Assembly (NCBI RefSeq): GCF_905163445.1 | Contig: NC_053184.1 | Span: 11,842,001-11,906,000 of the forward strand | Reading direction: 5' to 3' | From: Pararge aegeria | Lineage: Eukaryota; Arthropoda; Insecta; Lepidoptera; Nymphalidae | Length of the DNA: 64,000 bases | Shown: piece after piece, positions 1 to 11,099 of the stretch | Numbering within the stretch: the first letter of the stretch is position 1 | Layout of the letters: every line of letters begins with the position of its first letter | Notes under the pieces: generated by a model | The model's database searches: none | Seen by the model: the letters and a program-made list of their open reading frames with translations, nothing else | What the model was told of the DNA's origin: nothing | Made by a program: the position numbers and the translations under genes

Positions 1-605
1 ACCCATAACATAACCTGTTCCTCGATATGAACATAGAATACCATTTCGCCAAAAACAAATGAGAAAAATACGCAGATGAAGTTGCGATGAAACTGTCTGA
101 CCAAAAATCTTGAAATACTTGAAATTATTCAGATTGGACCTATCGTTTAGAAGTTACGACGGGTATAGAAATGCTAAAAGAAAGAAAAATGCCGCGGGCT
201 GCTTGGCCGCGTTTAATATAGTTTGGAAATAAAAAGTGAACGTCTAGAAGTTCTAGTTTTTTTTTATTATAACCGATTTGGTGCAGGCAAAGTTGCGCGG
301 GTCAGCTGGTGTAATATAAAATGATCAATTTAGCGGAACTTTCTATGAATACCAGTTTTCTTTTCGTTTTTTACTGAAATTAAGTGTGCCCCATAGTTAT
401 TCCGTAGGACGACTTCATTAGAAAAGTTTTGATACTCTCAAAGCGTAAGCCGCGTGGTATTAATAAAGTTTTGTTACGGAGTTGGAAAGAATCGTGTTAA
501 TTACCTCGGCACGGGGGCTAACATCTGTCAAATGCCCGCAATGACGTCGAAAAAGGATTGTTTGTGTAATTTTTGACGTATACAAATACAAAAAACTGAA
601 ATACG
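1..605. other. AT-rich stretch, nothing recognised
   Basis: No open frame, tRNA-like head, terminal repeat or known repeat motif could be recognised here on either strand. The stretch is probably old unique or decayed repeat DNA. Confidence 0.5.
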
Positions 606-665
606 CAATAGGCCAGCGTGGTAAACTGTAGTGGGCCGGTACTGGGTTGATATTACGATGATGTC
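606..665 (+). repeat. SINE-C 3' tail fragment
   Basis: The motifs GGCCAGCGTGGTAAACT, AGTGGGCCGG and GGGTTGATATTACGATGATG match the end of the SINE-C copies at 8313-8580 and 42787-42845. The tRNA-like head is missing, so this is a 5'-truncated copy. Confidence 0.6.
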
Positions 666-962
666 TGTTCGTAATGTAAAATTAATACCTAACTTTGCAA
701 TAAATGCATAAGTAAGTAAATACGAATGTTTTGAATTTTGAATTTGAAAGTATAACGGACATTACGCAGGAAGTAAGATAGGCTATTTTTTATTTCGGAA
801 ATCTTCGCCTAAAGGCATTAAAGAAGACTGTATAAAATCCCCATGATTTTCAGTCATGGAAATCAAAATTTTGAAGAAAGTTTCGTTGGTATTTGTTAAA
901 TAAGTGTGAAGCGAGGGTTGGAAGTTCATACGAAAGTTCTTTGTTTTTGAAGTTATTTAAAC

Positions 963-1085
963 TGCTCGTTGTCATGCATGTTCAACGGCGGATCACGTGG
1001 TCCGCGGTCCGACTCCCGGGTTGGGCAAAAATTGTACGATATTTTTAATTTTTAAGAATTTCTCGTACCAGCCCGGAGTTAGAAA
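963..1085 (+). repeat. SINE-B fragment with tRNA-like head
   Basis: The head (TGCTCGTTGTCATGCATGTT) followed by a GATCACGTGGTCC block and a degenerate B box (GGTCCGACTCCCGGG) matches the SINE-B copies at 34231, 39004, 50047 and 53530. The body continues to the CAGCCCGGAGTT motif and then fades. Confidence 0.55.
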
Positions 1086-1155
1086 ATAAAAACTTTCTGG
1101 AGTTATAAAAAAAAACATTATATTAGATAATTTCTATGCTGCAGATAAAAAGCAG

Positions 1156-1304
1156 TGATCGATAGGTTAGGTCTTTGGCTTACTTTTGGGGGACCCAGTT
1201 CGACCGCAATACGCACCGTTATAAGCAATTCAATAACACTTGCTACAACGGTGAAGGGGGTAAATATCAAGGGAAATCAGTTATCCATATTGTTCTCAAG
1301 GGAG
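1156..1304 (+). repeat. SINE-C, 3'-truncated copy
   Basis: GGGGGACCCAGTTCGACCGC resembles a tRNA B box region. It is followed by TACGCACCGTTATAAGCAA and ACGGTGAAGGGGG, in the same order as in the copies at 8313 and 55481. The tail is absent. Confidence 0.6.
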
Positions 1305-1700
1305 AAATAAATAATTAAATCAATAAATTACAAATAAAAGTTTTGTTTCGATAACATTACGTACCAGTTCATCATGTCTGTGAATATACATTGTACAAGT
1401 AATCCACGCTTAAGTAAACCTGATTTGTAGTCATACTGCTATTCAACCTCCAACTCGCTGGGAGTGACGGATTAAGCTTTAAACTTTGCCGTTAGAAGAG
1501 GTGATACATTTTCTCGAGCGGAAAATGGGTGGATTTTTATGTTTTCACGCTCTATGTGGTTGCTATACAAACTGGTAAGCATAAAAAGGCGTTCAAAAGT
1601 GCGTATAAACTGGGCCTACTAGAAATAACTGCATTTAGAATTTGAATTTTTATAATCAATCGGAACCTTTGACAAATTAGCTACATGTGATGTTTAGTGT

Positions 1701-1855
1701 TGATGCAACCTAAGATGGTAGCTGGCTAACCTATTAAAGGTATGATAGGTATATAATATTATTAACCCCATATCCCTATGGCTTCTACGCGAGTGCCGGA
1801 ACTGCTTATCGCTTGGCATCACATATTTGCCGGTAGGGTGGTAACTAGCCATACT
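1701..1855 (-). repeat. SINE-A, body and tail, decayed
   Basis: Read on the minus strand, it runs from CTAGTTACCACCCTACCGGC through GGCACTCGCGTAGAAGCC to TAGCCAGCTACCATCTTAGG, the fixed order of SINE-A. The tRNA-like head is missing. Confidence 0.65.
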
Positions 1856-2063
1856 GCTTTGTAGTTAACATTACAAATAACAAAACAGGTGAAAAAATTT
1901 AAATAATATCTTTCTCTACGTCGTTTTCTTCATTGCTGAGGGTCGTGACCCCTTCTACTTATAATTCGGACGATTTTGTGTCAAATATTATGCTATTAAT
2001 AAAATATATGAATCCGAAAGTATATATTTCATACCATACCATAGTTTTCGATACCATAGTGGG

Positions 2064-2345
2064 CTAGTTTAAGAAGGTTTTATAATCAACACAATCGAAC
2101 GCTTTGGATAGATCACAAAAAACACCAATGACATTCTGCGAACAGGCATAGTAACATGTTTTAAAATATCAACATTAAAATCCCCGCATACTATTGCCAT
2201 TTTAGTGGACACTGACAATCGCTTAAGCACATCTTCCATTACATCCTCAAAAAGGCTAAAATCCCCTGAAGGTCCCCCACCTTTACTTGTATGGGTCTTA
2301 AATCACGAAGCAAAATTGGTACTAAGTGGTTTGTAAGGTGCTTCA
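2064..2345 (-). pseudogene. LINE remnant: endonuclease fused to RT by deletion
   Basis: Minus-strand conceptual translation gives two recognisable blocks. The first (about 2130-2282) reads GDFSLFEDVMEDVLKRL and then IVCGDFNVDILK; GDFN is the conserved motif of apurinic-type endonuclease domains in non-LTR retrotransposons. The second block (2064-2120), in another frame, reads FCDLSKAFDCVDYKTFLN and ends in a stop; DLSKAFD is RT motif A. In an intact element these motifs are separated by several hundred residues, so an internal deletion has joined them. The subfamily is probably Jockey/CR1-like. This is a dead, frameshifted copy with no poly-A recognised. The motif identification is firm and the clade is inferred. 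Confidence 0.7.
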
Positions 2346-2800
2346 ATGGCTATCCTTACATAAACTTGTTTCGTTTCTAAAGATGGCGCATTGTATTAGG
2401 TTATGTATTTAAACATTTTTTTGATCAATAAAGGAAAAAAAAGTGCGATAGATTGACTTGTTTATTATTGCATGAAGAGAGATTATTAATAGGCCGGAGA
2501 GTGACAAAGGCTATTTTTTATCCCAAAAAAATGCACAGTTCCTATGGCATGCAGCTAAAGCGCTAAACTGTAATAACTTTTTCACGCATACACGCTTTTG
2601 CATTTAATACATTAGTTTTGAAATAGGGATACAGCATATGTGAATACCTGCGGGCATTTTTAGTGGCTAAACTGCCTCGTCCGTCTCGTGTTTATCATGG
2701 TTAGTTACAGAACACGAGGCCTAGAATTTGATTCTCTGGGGGAAACAAAACTGTTTACGTTAGTTTTGGGGTTTTCTAACAAGAAATAATAAAAATAACA

Positions 2801-2986
2801 ACGATAATACACACATCGCGATCTAGCCCCAAAATAAGCAAAGCTTGGGTACTAAGATGAATGATGAATATTTCATGAGTAATACACATGAATACTAATA
2901 ATATACTCACAGATAAACACCTAGACGCTGAAAAACATTCATGGCCTTGAACTCATAAAGCAAGGTCGCTGCCTAATACGCCTAGC
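2801..2986 (-). repeat. SINE-D, decayed copy
   Basis: Read on the minus strand it contains GAATGTTTTTCAGCGTCTAG, GGTGTTTATCTGTGAGTATA, a degenerate CATCTTAGTACCCA and GGGGCTAGATCGCGATGTG, in the order seen in the copy at 51185-51590. The head is degenerate. Confidence 0.65.
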
Positions 2987-3000
2987 TTACTAGTTACTAC

Positions 3001-4500
3001 TCTAGTGATAAGATATCAAACATTAATTTCTATGATGAATTATGACAAAAAATAATTGACTTTGTAAAAAGTAAGAAATATTTTCTACATTTGTAAGTCG
3101 GTGCCAAATAAAATGTAATGTTGACATCTCGCACCTCCGCAGTCGCGTCGTGACCACGACGTCGAAATATCGACCAATACCATAATATTATCTAGTGGTA
3201 TGTACTCGTTGAACTGTTTTCAAGAAATGTTGTTTAACCACGAAAATCTTAGTTTAAAATCTTTAGTTTATCATCTCAGAGATACCAAATAAAAAAATTA
3301 TCATCAAAATCGGTATATAATTGGCTGAGAATTCGCGTAACGTATATACAAAGAAAAGAAACATACGGTCGAATTGAGAACCTTTATTTTAAGTCCATTG
3401 AAAATTGGAAGCAACGGCGGCAATTGACTAATTTATTAGCTCTGCCGCACGCTTACACTCGATGTTGTGACGCTTTTAATACAAAACTAATAATTTAATT
3501 TTTTTAATTTTGGTTTTGTTATCTTTTATATATGGTTTTGTTGTTACTGTTGTAAAAGTCACCGTGTATAAGCCTCGGATTATAGTAATTTATTAATTTT
3601 CATACAGGAATTCCGAAGCTTGTGCGATAATTTTCCCGAAAACGATTTTGTAGTAAGGTTAGGTAATTATTCAGCTGTCTGAAAAATGAAAAAATAAAAA
3701 CAACCTGTCGGGTGCCTTTTACAAAAATAATATGAACAAAGTGTATTTCAAGCGTGTTTATGATTCTTTCGTGACAACAAAGAGCTCGATATCAAAGGGC
3801 AACATAGGAACATTTTAAAAACTGGGCCCCTTTTTCAATGTTCACGAAAACAGGCACAAAGAAGTACTTCTGGTCTTTTTTATTTTAAGGATTTAATTGA
3901 GCTAAACATCCTTGTAACTTTGTTTGCTGCTCTGTCTGATTGTTCTTATTTCACACAGCAACGGAGCAACAGAGTGACGTGATGTTCTTAATAACGTTAA
4001 GTTATGGTTGTGGGATGGTTATGGTAAACCTAAAGTACAATTCTGTTACTTCCCATGCATGGAAAACTGGCTGAACGAAAATTCGGTACGCTATATCTAT
4101 TCCAAAACCCTACTTATAAATTATGAATGTACTATCTAAAAATTAGTTTATTCATTCATATAGAAACTTCCGCACACTTTTGTTTACATTAGCAAAGAAG
4201 TAAAACCTTGGGCAGCGTAGGTGTCATTAATCCTAATTTGTGCCACTAAAATGAGACTAAACTCACGAAGCTAAAAATGTCGAAGCTTCAGCTATCAAAT
4301 GCAGATGTAAAGGCATCTCTCTAGCAAGCAAAGTATTGGGGGCACAAGCTTAATTAGCGTGTTTTCTTTGACTATACCTATCAGAGCACCGGTTGCGTAA
4401 AATTGCTCCGTTTAGGACTCAGGTGATATTGCACCATTACTTAATTTCATCACAATCATAATTTTTTGGAATTATGCGTTATAATCTTGTATAATCTTGT
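3001..4500. other. Unrecognised AT-rich stretch
   Basis: No coding or repeat signal was recognised. A small GC-rich patch near 3130-3165 holds a 7-bp-arm palindrome (CGTCGTG-AC-CACGACG). A further GC-rich patch near 3410-3470 was not identified. Confidence 0.45.
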
Positions 4501-4501
4501 C

Positions 4502-4752
4502 CTCATCATAAACATCATTATCTACCCATTATTGTTTTTTTTTTGGGTTTAGGCCGTAGCCCACAACACTGGCTCAGTGGGTTTTGTGTAGACTTCATTT
4601 GCCTCTGAGAATATTATGGAGAACTTTCAGGTATGCGAGAACCGTTAAGCAAGTAATATTAAATTGTCTTAAAAAAGTAAATGACTCCGAAAAGTTATAG
4701 ATAACGGGAAAATAGGAGGCTGAAGTACTAACCACTGCGCTATCAACGCTAT
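4502..4752 (-). repeat. SINE-C, near full length
   Basis: From the right end it reads as a degenerate tRNA-like head (AGCGCAGTGGTTAGTACTTC), a body containing CTTTTCGGAGTCA and TCTCCATAATATTCTCAGAG, and a tail with GGGCTACGGCCTAAACCC and a trinucleotide-rich end. It is interrupted near the tail by a T run at 4534-4543. Confidence 0.6.
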
Positions 4753-4855
4753 TTTTAAGTCCTAAGGACTGATTGAAGAATAAGTAGAAGTTAATTTTAT
4801 TTGTTTAGTTTTATTGTCGCACCAACCCGTTCCTTATAAGAACTAATTTCGTCAA

Positions 4856-5000
4856 AGGTTGGAATGACCTTGAAGAGATCACTTTAGCGATAAGACCGCC
4901 TTTGCACACATAAACTAGTTTTTTATAATTTTTTATGTATTTTTTCTCTATGCATTTTGTTTTTGTGTATGCATTATATATATAATAATAATAATAATAG
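4856..5000 (+). repeat. Repeat-E copy with (TAA)n end
   Basis: It starts AGGTTGGAATGACC, then GAAGAGATCACTTTAGCGATAA and GACCGCCTTTG, followed by a T-rich body and a (TAA)n tract at 4983-4999. It shares this order with 23303, 32163 and, on the minus strand, 44423-44555. Confidence 0.55.
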
Positions 5001-6350
5001 AAGATCTATGAACAAAACTGCAAATTAAAGTAATTCGATGTCTGATGATCACTCTAGTAAGAATGTATTTTGCGATATTGCAAAATACTGACAGCATTTT
5101 TCTATAAAACCTTCTTAATTTTTATATTGCTATTTCTGACTCTCGCTCATTATAATATTCATTATAAATAATAACATCATTACCTAAACATAAATTCTCT
5201 TTACCTCCACCTATTTACTTTATTGAAGTTTTGTTAAATAATGTTTTTCATCTCCTCCTGTCGACGAAACAAATTGCTTCATTTTTGTCACGGGAACATT
5301 AACAATGAAATTTATCACCTGCGTATGGGCTTGTTGGCGTCGTTTGTAAATTATTTTACTTCCCGCTTTCATCGGTGTTAATAAATAAATTCATTATTCA
5401 CGGTACCTCATTACACGTGCATAATTTAAAGTCGTAATTTTTAATTATTTAAGCAAAAATTCACGGTAAATTTTTCGGCTTCCGAATATTTATTTCTTAG
5501 CCATTGCCTTTGTAATTGTTAAAGTCATTAATGGTAGGTAGGTTAAATCTCAAGAAAAATGTGTTTTTATCATTTAATTTGTGTTTCCTGCGACTTCATC
5601 CGCTTACAATTTTGGAAAAGTTCCCCATACAAAGTCTCTCTGCTATTATACACAATATACCAGAGATACCGCGTCGCGTCACACGCTTTTGCCTGCCAAT
5701 TGTTTTACTAAGGGCTGTAGCGTTATTAAAGATTATAATTACCCCTTTCTTAAAAATTGAACTACCAAATAAAAAACAAAAAAGGTTTTAAATTCAAGTA
5801 GTAAATTTAAAAATTAACACAAAATCTACTAACCTAAGTCTAACAAATAAAAAATAATACGATACATATCTTATCTCTTTGTCTTTCTTATGAGGTATTT
5901 TCATAAGTATGAATAAGGTTGTTGGTATTATAAAAGATTATTAGTATAGATATAGTACGCTTACTAATATAAAAACAAAAATATAAAACCTCTTCTATCT
6001 GGAATAACAAAAGTTGACTTAGATGAGAGGATTGAATAACACAGATGGAAAAATGGAGGCGGGAGAATGACTATAGAAGAGAATATATTTTTTGTGAAAC
6101 AAAAGCTCATCATTTTATAATAGAATCCTTGATTGTAAGCCACAAACTCAACGGGCTTCCATTATGAAATGGATACTGCGGAATGGATTACATCAGCCAA
6201 GGTGGAGTGCACGTCAATTATGCACTGACATTATAGACAATAGGTATACCTATCCTAGGTTTTGGTGACGCCTGCACCTGGCATTTGCCTGGTCTGACTT
6301 GTACTAGGGTCTTTTGAATAATGAATAAACGCAGAATCACTTCTACCTAC
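5001..6350. other. Unrecognised stretch, weak repeat traces
   Basis: A 91-codon open frame at 5516-5791 (+) has no recognisable domain. It runs through a decayed interspersed repeat end (CTGCGACTTCATCCGC) and is judged non-coding. No other structure was seen. Confidence 0.4.
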
Positions 6351-6360
6351 AGTCATTAAT

Positions 6361-6475
6361 CTATACTAAAATTATTAATGCGAAAATGCGTCTGTTATTT
6401 GTTCATCTATTTCGGTAAAACCACTGAACTGACCTTGATGAAATTTGACTCATGTATAGCCTGCATCTTCGAGAT
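6361..6475 (+). repeat. Interspersed repeat end (TTATTAATGCGAAAATGCG type)
   Basis: The order is ACTAAAATTATTAATGCG, TCTGTTATTTGTTC, AACCACTGAACTGACC and TTGATGAAATTTGACTC. Related ends occur at 13650-13845, 20445-20490 (minus) and 50772-50900. It is a very common lepidopteran repeat pattern whose class I cannot fix. Confidence 0.5.
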
Positions 6476-6647
6476 GTTTACTCATCTTTGTATCCCGAAA
6501 AATATCTTATTAATATTTGTTTTTATATTAGTTAAAAAAAAACTGTTTTGTTATCTACTACATTATTATATAATATGCATCCTGCATACGGCTGCAATTT
6601 TAACAAGATAGGGCAAAACGTTTGTAACAAACCAAAAAACAGACACA

Positions 6648-6728
6648 CGAAAGCATTTATAACATTAGTACGGATAGTGTGGATAGTGTGGCGAAAGCAT
6701 TTATAACATTAGTACGGATAGTGTGGAT
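6648..6728. repeat. 44-bp tandem duplication
   Basis: A block starting CGAAAGCATTTATAACATTA at 6648 is repeated from 6692 with no mismatch over the 37 bases shared. Inside the unit GGATAGTGT is itself repeated. Confidence 0.9.
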
Positions 6729-7412
6729 TGCTTATCAGTATTTAGTTATCTAATTAATGCCCCACTTTTAGGAACAACACAACATAATCCCCCGCTAATA
6801 AGTAGCCAGGTATTTTTTTTGTTATCATCATCTCATAGTTCATTAATATTTAGCTATGAAGTTAAAGCGGACCAAAGATTATTTTATCGTGCAAGTAATC
6901 CTTAATATTATTATAGGATTATGTCTGTTATTGTCTATCCAATTGATTTATAAACTACCTTTGCTGATTCAAACGTGCTTACACTGCTTCATAATACACA
7001 CCAATTATAAAATCAAACAATGGCACACAGCAAGTGAACACAAATCAAAAGAGTTACAACCTGGTTGCAATGGTAATTAAAATCGGTAGCTAAACAGTCA
7101 ATCCCCCCTTAGCCGGCATTGCTAACCAAATGCACAATACACTTCTTTTATTCAAATTAATAGTTCTACTTTCAGTACAGCTACATGACATTCAAAAGCA
7201 ATTTCAATCGATTTTTCCTCCAACTTTATTTACTTCCTTAAATTAATTGCATATGTACTACAGCGAACATTATGCTTAATTTGCTATACTCCGCGAAAAA
7301 TTGTTTTCATTCATTTTAGTTTTAGTCAGCAATTATTGTTGTAGAGATAACACCTCAGAATGCTCTGGCACCGCGCCGTAGCGAATCGTGCGTAGAGACT
7401 ACTTACTACTGA

Positions 7413-7690
7413 AGATTCTCTTGCTTTTCGCAGATTATAGTAAATCAAGCTTAATGTTCATTGTACAACATGGAATTCAGCCGCAAGTAACTAAGTTTAT
7501 TACAAAGTTTATGTCAAAATTGATACTCTGCTCATTAAAGGTAATATAAACATTTAGATCTGCTTACTTACTTAAAATACCTAACTAAATCAGAAAGATT
7601 CTTATGCTTTTCAGCCACAAGTAACGCCCACTTCTATCCAATATTAAATTAAAGATTTATGTAAAAATTGATGGTATGCCGATATGAACA
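7413..7690 (+). repeat. Two diverged monomers of a dispersed repeat
   Basis: 7413-7538 and 7597-7680 share the order TGCTTTTCGC or TGCTTTTCAG, GCCGCAAGTAA or GCCACAAGTAA, and TTTATGTCAAAATTGAT or TTTATGTAAAAATTGAT. The same sequence appears at 63272-63400, where it forms one arm of an inverted repeat. Confidence 0.55.
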
Positions 7691-7794
7691 ATTCGGTCTG
7701 CTGACTTCTTTTAAACTAAATTCGTCGTTTGTGGCGAAATCCAAAAAATGTTTAAGTACCAACGTATCTAGTCAATTAAAATAAAACTGCCTAT

Positions 7795-7960
7795 GTGGAT
7801 GAAAAAAATATATCTCCGTGCTACTCAAGAGCCAGGATTTAGAGCGGAAATATTATAAATTTGCAATATAAGTGCTCTTGTTCAGTTTGGAGGGTGTACT
7901 TGGGAAAATTACGGAAAGGTGGTCTTATCCACTTCAAACCCGAATTCGAGAGTTTGACTG
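7795..7960 (+). repeat. Unclassified dispersed repeat, copy 1
   Basis: It contains CAAGAGCCAGGATTTAGAGC, GGAGGGTGTACTTG and AAAGGTGGTCTTATCC. The same motifs occur in reverse complement at 19905-20075. No terminal repeats or coding potential were seen. Confidence 0.6.
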
Positions 7961-8312
7961 TGCTTAAATTAAAATGTGCTTGACAGTTATAGAAATAATG
8001 GTTTTTATAGAAGTAATGGTTTCTCTAAAAAGTTTGACAAAAATATAAATAATTTATTTAAAAAAATATTTTCGTTTTTAAAGAGTATTATTTAGACGAT
8101 GTTACGAGATGTAATTTATTTGTTGTTTGTTAACATATTTGTATAAACATAAACATATTTTTCATTTGCGTAGAGTAAATAATTCTAGATGGAGTAGAAA
8201 AATAAATGGTAAGCGACATATGTAATTATTTTCTGCCGGGTTTTTGTTTCAATGCTATTAATCGCTAGATGAAAATGTATTTGTTATGTTACTCCGTAAG
8301 TGATTAATATTC

Positions 8313-8580
8313 GTAAGCTCTGGTTGCTTAGTGGTAAGGGTCTCCTTTTCGGGGAACTGAGTTCGATCCCCGGCACGCACCTCTAATTTTAAAACAATTA
8401 AAATTATCACTTGCTATAACGGTGAAGGAAAACATCGTGAGAAAATGGGCATACTTGAGAATCAACCAATCCGCGCTTGGCTAGCGGCTGGTGGACTACC
8501 GCCTAAATTTTTCTCGTTCTGAGAGGAGATCCGTGCCCTGTAATGGGCATGTAATCCATACAATAAGAAGAAGATGAAGT
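8313..8580 (+). repeat. SINE-C, near full-length reference copy
   Basis: A tRNA-derived head starts at 8318 (A box region GGTTGCTTAGTGGTAAGGG; B box GAGTTCGATCCC), followed by GGCACGCACCTCTAA, TAACGGTGAAGG, a body with CAACCAATCCGCGCTTGG, then GAGGAGATCCGTGCCCTG and an AAGAAGAAGATGAAG end. Internal RNA polymerase III promoter boxes are inferred from the tRNA-like head. Confidence 0.75.
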
Positions 8581-8834
8581 GAAGGAGATTAATTACTCTC
8601 TTTGTTTATTTTTAATCGATAAACTTTAAAAAGATTCAGTGATCACGATAGTAATCCCACCCAACATACAAATGTCGTCGATAAGTATGTTTACATATCC
8701 ATCCAACATAATAATCCTGTCACAGGTTGCGGTTTAGTTTTACTTACCCAACATTAGCGCCACTCTCAACAGGAGAATGACTAAACATATCATTCATAAA
8801 CATATCTTAGTATATGATCATCTGATCATCAGCG

Positions 8835-9077
8835 TCACGACCCTGGTCCCCGATTTCTGACGTCATCCTGACGTGGGCTCAGACCATGACCATGTAAGCG
8901 TGCGGGATCATCGTACGAACGGAAACGACGATTGGAAACCCCGTCACTACAATCGAGCCGAGGTTGAAGCTCAGATCGATGATCCCCTCGCTTCATCGAG
9001 CTCTTGGGCTCGAACTCATTCCGAGGGTCACCATCGCTGTCAAAACTATTAGGTTTAACCAGCTTCAACATCATCAA
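8835..9077 (-). other. GC-richer 80-codon open frame of unknown origin
   Basis: The frame encodes a charged, arginine/aspartate-rich peptide (for example SDGDPRNEFEPKSSMKRGDH near the N-terminus). It has no domain, signal peptide or membrane segment that I recognise. Base composition is clearly more GC-rich than the flanks, and the frame lies directly next to the poly-A end of the LINE copy at 9103-9604. It may be a fragment of a transposable element or of a captured exon. Its start codon sits in a CATCATCA-rich stretch resembling a LINE tail, so the start is not reliable. Function is unknown and expression is unsupported. Confidence 0.25.
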
Positions 9078-9102
9078 AGTCCACTGCTTGACTTAAGGTA
9101 TA

Positions 9103-9604
9103 TTTTTTTTTTTTTTTATTAACGATAGGCCAGCGTTTGACGACAATCATGCCCGTTAGAAAGCAATGATGAGGTCTAGGTTGGAGCACGCTTGCCTAGA
9201 AAAAGCCTATTCACTCTAGCCTTGAAGGTACTTAAATTATACGTGGCAGGAAACACAGTTACCGGGAGGGCGTTCCACATCTTAGCGGCACGTATCAGAA
9301 ACGTGGATAAAAAACGTTTCGTGCGTGTTGATGGGATATCAACCACATAAGGATGCCACCGCTCTCGGTGTCTCGCTGTTCTGTGGTAAAACGGGGAAGG
9401 GGGAACAAGATTGTGAAGTTCCTGAGCACACTCACCGAAGTATATCCGGTAAAAAACCGATAAACAGGCAACATTGCGTTGGTGCTGGAGACTATGTAGT
9501 TTCGCCTCCGTTAACGAATTGTCGCCTATAATTCTCCTGGCGCGACGATCCACCGAATCCAAAGCTTCAAGTTGGATATATATTGTTTTATACGTTATCA
9601 ACAT
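9103..9604 (-). pseudogene. 5'-truncated LINE, C-terminal part of ORF2, poly-A tail
   Basis: The minus-strand frame (9176-9604) encodes about 131 residues homologous to the end of the LINE ORF at 26923-28194. Shared blocks include LDSVDRRARR, FGECAQEL, SPFYHRTARHR, IPSTRTKRF, WNALP and TFKARVNR or TFKSRVNR. The region lies C-terminal to the RT and has no catalytic residues of its own. The apparent first dozen residues are flanking sequence, so the annotated methionine is not a real start. Downstream of the stop lies a short 3' end and then a run of 15 A (15 T on plus, 9103-9117). This fits target-primed insertion with 5' truncation. It is a diverged copy of the same or a sister family, not active. 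Confidence 0.85.
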
Positions 9605-9988
9605 AAAATTCTAGTAAAATGTAACAATTTGGCTTGCATATCCCCCGAAACGAGCAGTGAAAGTCCCGCAGTGATGTCACTGGTAGATACAGCTAAGATT
9701 CATTGCGGTTTACCGCAGCGTTTGTACGCAACTCCTGTCACCCGTTGCCAACAACAGCATTATGTTCCCACGAACTCTAATGATTAAGAAATTAACACAC
9801 ATAAGCTGGTGGATAATTCTGTATGATATAATCTGTTAAAACCGTCATTCTTTATAAATTATAATAATTTCAATTACTACATGCAATGAATTAAACTCAG
9901 CCTGCCGTTTTTGTAATGTCAGACAGTAAGTACTAATTTATTACCGATGTATAGAAAAAGTACGTCGCAAAATACTTAAATGAACTAA

Positions 9989-10261
9989 CAAGTTAACGCT
10001 CGATCTCACCTGGTGGTAAATGATGATGCAGTCTTGTATGAACCCACTGCCCAACTGGTTTCAACGCGGCATCGCACTCGAATGTTTGATCGCTTCGATC
10101 GCACGGGTTTTTCGGTAGGATAGTAACCAGCCACGGCCAAATCCACCAGAAAAATGAGACATACTGACATTATAAATACCCAATTTTTCCCTGCTGGAGA
10201 TCGACTCGGAACATTCCACTTATAAGACCTCAGCGCTTACAACTGCGCCACGGAGGTCATC
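9989..10261 (-). repeat. SINE-A, near full length
   Basis: Reading on minus from 10260: the tRNA-like head has A box region TGGCGCAGTTGTAAGCG and B box region TTCCGAGTCGATCTCC. The body, containing CCGTGGCTGGTTACTATCC, follows, and the tail (CACCAGGTGAGATCGAG) ends at 9989. The middle of the body has diverged. Confidence 0.75.
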
Positions 10262-10270
10262 AAAAACGTA

Positions 10271-10553
10271 TCATCATCATTACACCAACTATAGGGCAAA
10301 AGTCTCCTCTCCGTATAAGGAAGGTGTAGAACGTAGCCCGCCACGCTCGCCAAGTGCTGATTGGTAGACTTCACACGCCTTTGACAACGTTTTGGAGAAC
10401 TCTCAGGCATGCAAGTTTCCTCACGATCTTTTTCTTCAGCGTTATAGCAAGTGATTTTTTTAATTACTTTAATTTAGTTAGAGGTGCGTGCCGGCAGTCG
10501 AACTCAGTTCCCCGAAAAGGAGACCCTTACGACTAAGCTACCAGAGCTTACGA
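10271..10553 (-). repeat. SINE-C, near full length
   Basis: The minus-strand order is TCGTAAGGGTCTCCTTTTCG, CTGAGTTCGACTGCCGGCAC, CTCTAACTAAATTAA, CGTGAGGAAACTTGCATGCC, GAGAGTTCTCC, a tail region with GCGTGGCGGGC, and a (GAT)n end at 10271-10280. It lies 9 bp from the head of the SINE-A copy at 9989-10261. Confidence 0.75.
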
Positions 10554-10594
10554 ATAGTAATCCCTTACCGACTAACAACTGCTGTTAGATTTAG

Positions 10595-10670
10595 AGAGCT
10601 TGCCGGATATCGAACTCGTTTACCCCGAAGGAAAGCCAAAACTTTAACCACTGGGCTATCACAGCTTCAA
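10595..10670 (-). repeat. Solitary tRNA-like SINE head
   Basis: Minus strand: GATAGCCCAGTGGTTAAAGT gives an A box-like block and ACGAGTTCGATATCCGGC a B box-like block. This matches a SINE-C head with no body. It is the third minus-strand tRNA-derived module in this cluster. Confidence 0.55.
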
Positions 10671-11099
10671 AACGTATAATACATATTGATACTTAATGCC
10701 AATCATGCAAAGTCAGGTCATATACCTACGGAGTTGTGGAAAAATACTTACAAAACACAAGGTTAAGCACAGTAATGATATCTTTGCAAAATTCAATTGG
10801 CTTTTGATGTTGGTATAAAGGACTTACAGCACAGAAAGCAAATCTGTAGTAGGCTTCTAATAAAAAGGCTCGTTTCAATATCGTATAGAATTTTCCTCGA
10901 TAAAATACTCAGTAATATCGGAAGTGCTCTTAACCCACCTTTAAAAAAAACAAAGTAAGGGTACTGAGTAGATGTACAAATTTGCTGTCTGTATAAACGC
11001 AACAATGTTAAATATTTCAATTAGAAGTGAGTAAAAATATTGTAACGAGAAGCAAGAGGTCTTCCAACTGTATCAAAGTTACTAAGGATTTGAATTATT

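Noticed and set aside
9176..9604. Treating the minus ORF as a complete gene with native start
   Set aside because: The first dozen residues do not match the sister copy, and the body aligns only to a C-terminal part, so it is a truncated LINE.
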